Shown here in pieces: positions 4,956 to 5,394 of a stretch of 5,394 bases of DNA. Below the pieces are notes generated by a model. That model did not search any database and had not been told where the DNA came from. It saw nothing but the letters and a program-made list of their open reading frames with translations. Origin of the DNA: a bacterium (GTDB lineage: Bacteria; BMS3Abin14); assembly GCA_020352595.1 (NCBI GenBank), contig CP070682.1:1216447-1221840 (forward strand), given 5' to 3'. Numbering within the stretch: position 1 is the first letter of the stretch; every line of letters begins with the position of its first letter. A program made the translations under genes and the position numbers.

Positions 4956-5394
4956 GGGGGGGCCTCCAGGTCCGTGACCGCCACCCCGCCGGGGATGGCA
5001 AGGGTGAACGGTGAGCCGTTCCCGCTGTAGAGGGCCACGTGCTCCCAGGAACCGCGGAGCCTCCCCTCGGGGAAGGTGAAGCGGAAATCCCGGGGAAGGA
5101 AGGGCGCCTCGTCCGCCGTGCGCAGCGTCCAGGCTCCATCCCCGCTCTGGATGGCGATCCTGTCCAGGTCCTGAGCCGGCCTCTCGCCGAAAAAGAAGCT
5201 GTAGCTGTGCACCGCGTCCCCGGAACGGAGGCTGAGGAGCCTTTTTCCGGAACGCAGAAGGCCTGCCGATGCTTCCACCTCCCCGGGGCCCCCGGGAAGG
5301 ACGCCGCAGACGAGGGCCGGGAGCTCGAGTGGTGCCACCGGGAAAGGGAAGGGAAGGTAGGGGCTGAGGGGCTTTCCCCCCGCGGTGCTGCGGA
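4952..5394 (-). CDS. C-terminal 146 residues of an uncharacterised protein, possibly LolB/DUF4292-like
   Basis: The frame is open from the right edge to the TGA at 4954-4952, giving 146 residues; the N terminus lies outside the window. A GTG at 5338 could be read as a start, but the frame continues upstream without a stop, so the gene is best treated as partial. The sequence alternates hydrophobic and polar residues as in a beta-rich fold, with Gly turns, and ends in FRFTFPEGRLRG, a Gly/Ser turn, then FTLAIPGGVAVTDLEAPP. There is no transmembrane helix and no visible catalytic motif. The pattern and the place just before ispE recall LolB-like or DUF4292-like outer-membrane lipoproteins, but any lipobox would be beyond the window. 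This is a weak guess; it may be an unrelated periplasmic protein. Its stop overlaps the ispE TTG start. Confidence 0.75.
   Translation of the reverse strand, partial: RSTAGGKPLSPYLPFPFPVAPLELPALVCGVLPGGPGEVEASAGLLRSGKRLLSLRSGDAVHSYSFFFGERPAQDLDRIAIQSGDGAWTLRTADEAPFLPRDFRFTFPEGRLRGSWEHVALYSGNGSPFTLAIPGGVAVTDLEAPP
4963..4967 (-). promoter_or_regulatory. Shine-Dalgarno site of ispE supporting its TTG start
   Basis: GGAGG on the minus strand is separated from the TTG at 4955 by a run of seven C. It sits inside the final codons of the upstream gene. The good match and spacing support a TTG start where no ATG is available at the homologous N terminus. Confidence 0.75.

Noticed and set aside
4726..5139. 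Minus-strand open frame spanning the junction of the upstream gene and ispE
   Set aside because: It is Arg/Pro-rich, out of frame with ispE and its neighbour, and has no motif.
5336..5338. GTG as the start of the gene upstream of ispE
   Set aside because: The frame stays open to the window edge and the region before the GTG shows no clear ribosome site, so the gene more likely begins outside the window.

Overview
The window is about 5.4 kb of GC-rich, densely packed bacterial chromosome. Every gene I can support is on the minus strand. Read in the direction of transcription (high to low coordinates) the order is: C-terminal part of a LolB-like or unknown protein, ispE, spoVG, tRNA-Gln(UUG), prs, rplY (ctc-type L25), pth, and the first 422 codons of hppA, which runs off the left edge. 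From memory, the block ispE-spoVG-tRNA-Gln-prs-ctc-pth resembles the order in Geobacter-like Deltaproteobacteria (Desulfobacterota). A SpoVG with a long conserved core, an L25 of the two-domain CTC type and high GC fit that placement. The assignment is an inference from gene order and protein style, not from a marker-gene comparison.

Layout: 4952-5394 holds the end of an unrecognised, possibly LolB/DUF4292-like protein whose stop overlaps the TTG start of ispE. IspE makes an isoprenoid precursor by the MEP pathway. Inside ispE, at 4361-4420, is an AT-rich island (about 37% GC) with a perfect TTGACA and a 17-bp-spaced TACGAT facing spoVG, a candidate internal promoter. spoVG (140 aa) carries a long acidic tail and ends 10 bp before a complete tRNA-Gln with encoded CCA. 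Then come prs (PRPP synthase), the two-domain L25 with a Glu-rich tail, and pth (peptidyl-tRNA hydrolase). The pth stop overlaps the hppA start as ATGA. hppA encodes a membrane ion-pumping pyrophosphatase and has its Shine-Dalgarno sequence inside the last pth codons.

Functionally the block groups precursor supply (PRPP, isoprenoid), translation (tRNA-Gln, L25, Pth), a nucleic-acid-binding regulator (SpoVG) and an energy-conserving pump. Several of these connect through pyrophosphate and nucleotide metabolism, but a coordinated pathway is not demonstrated. I see no intrinsic terminator between the genes. I also see no CRISPR array, mobile element, phage gene or long repeat. No stretch of 300 bases lacks a gene. 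This is mostly a housekeeping region. I did not find a convincing undescribed system, and the findings concern expression signals, residue changes and gene-order details.
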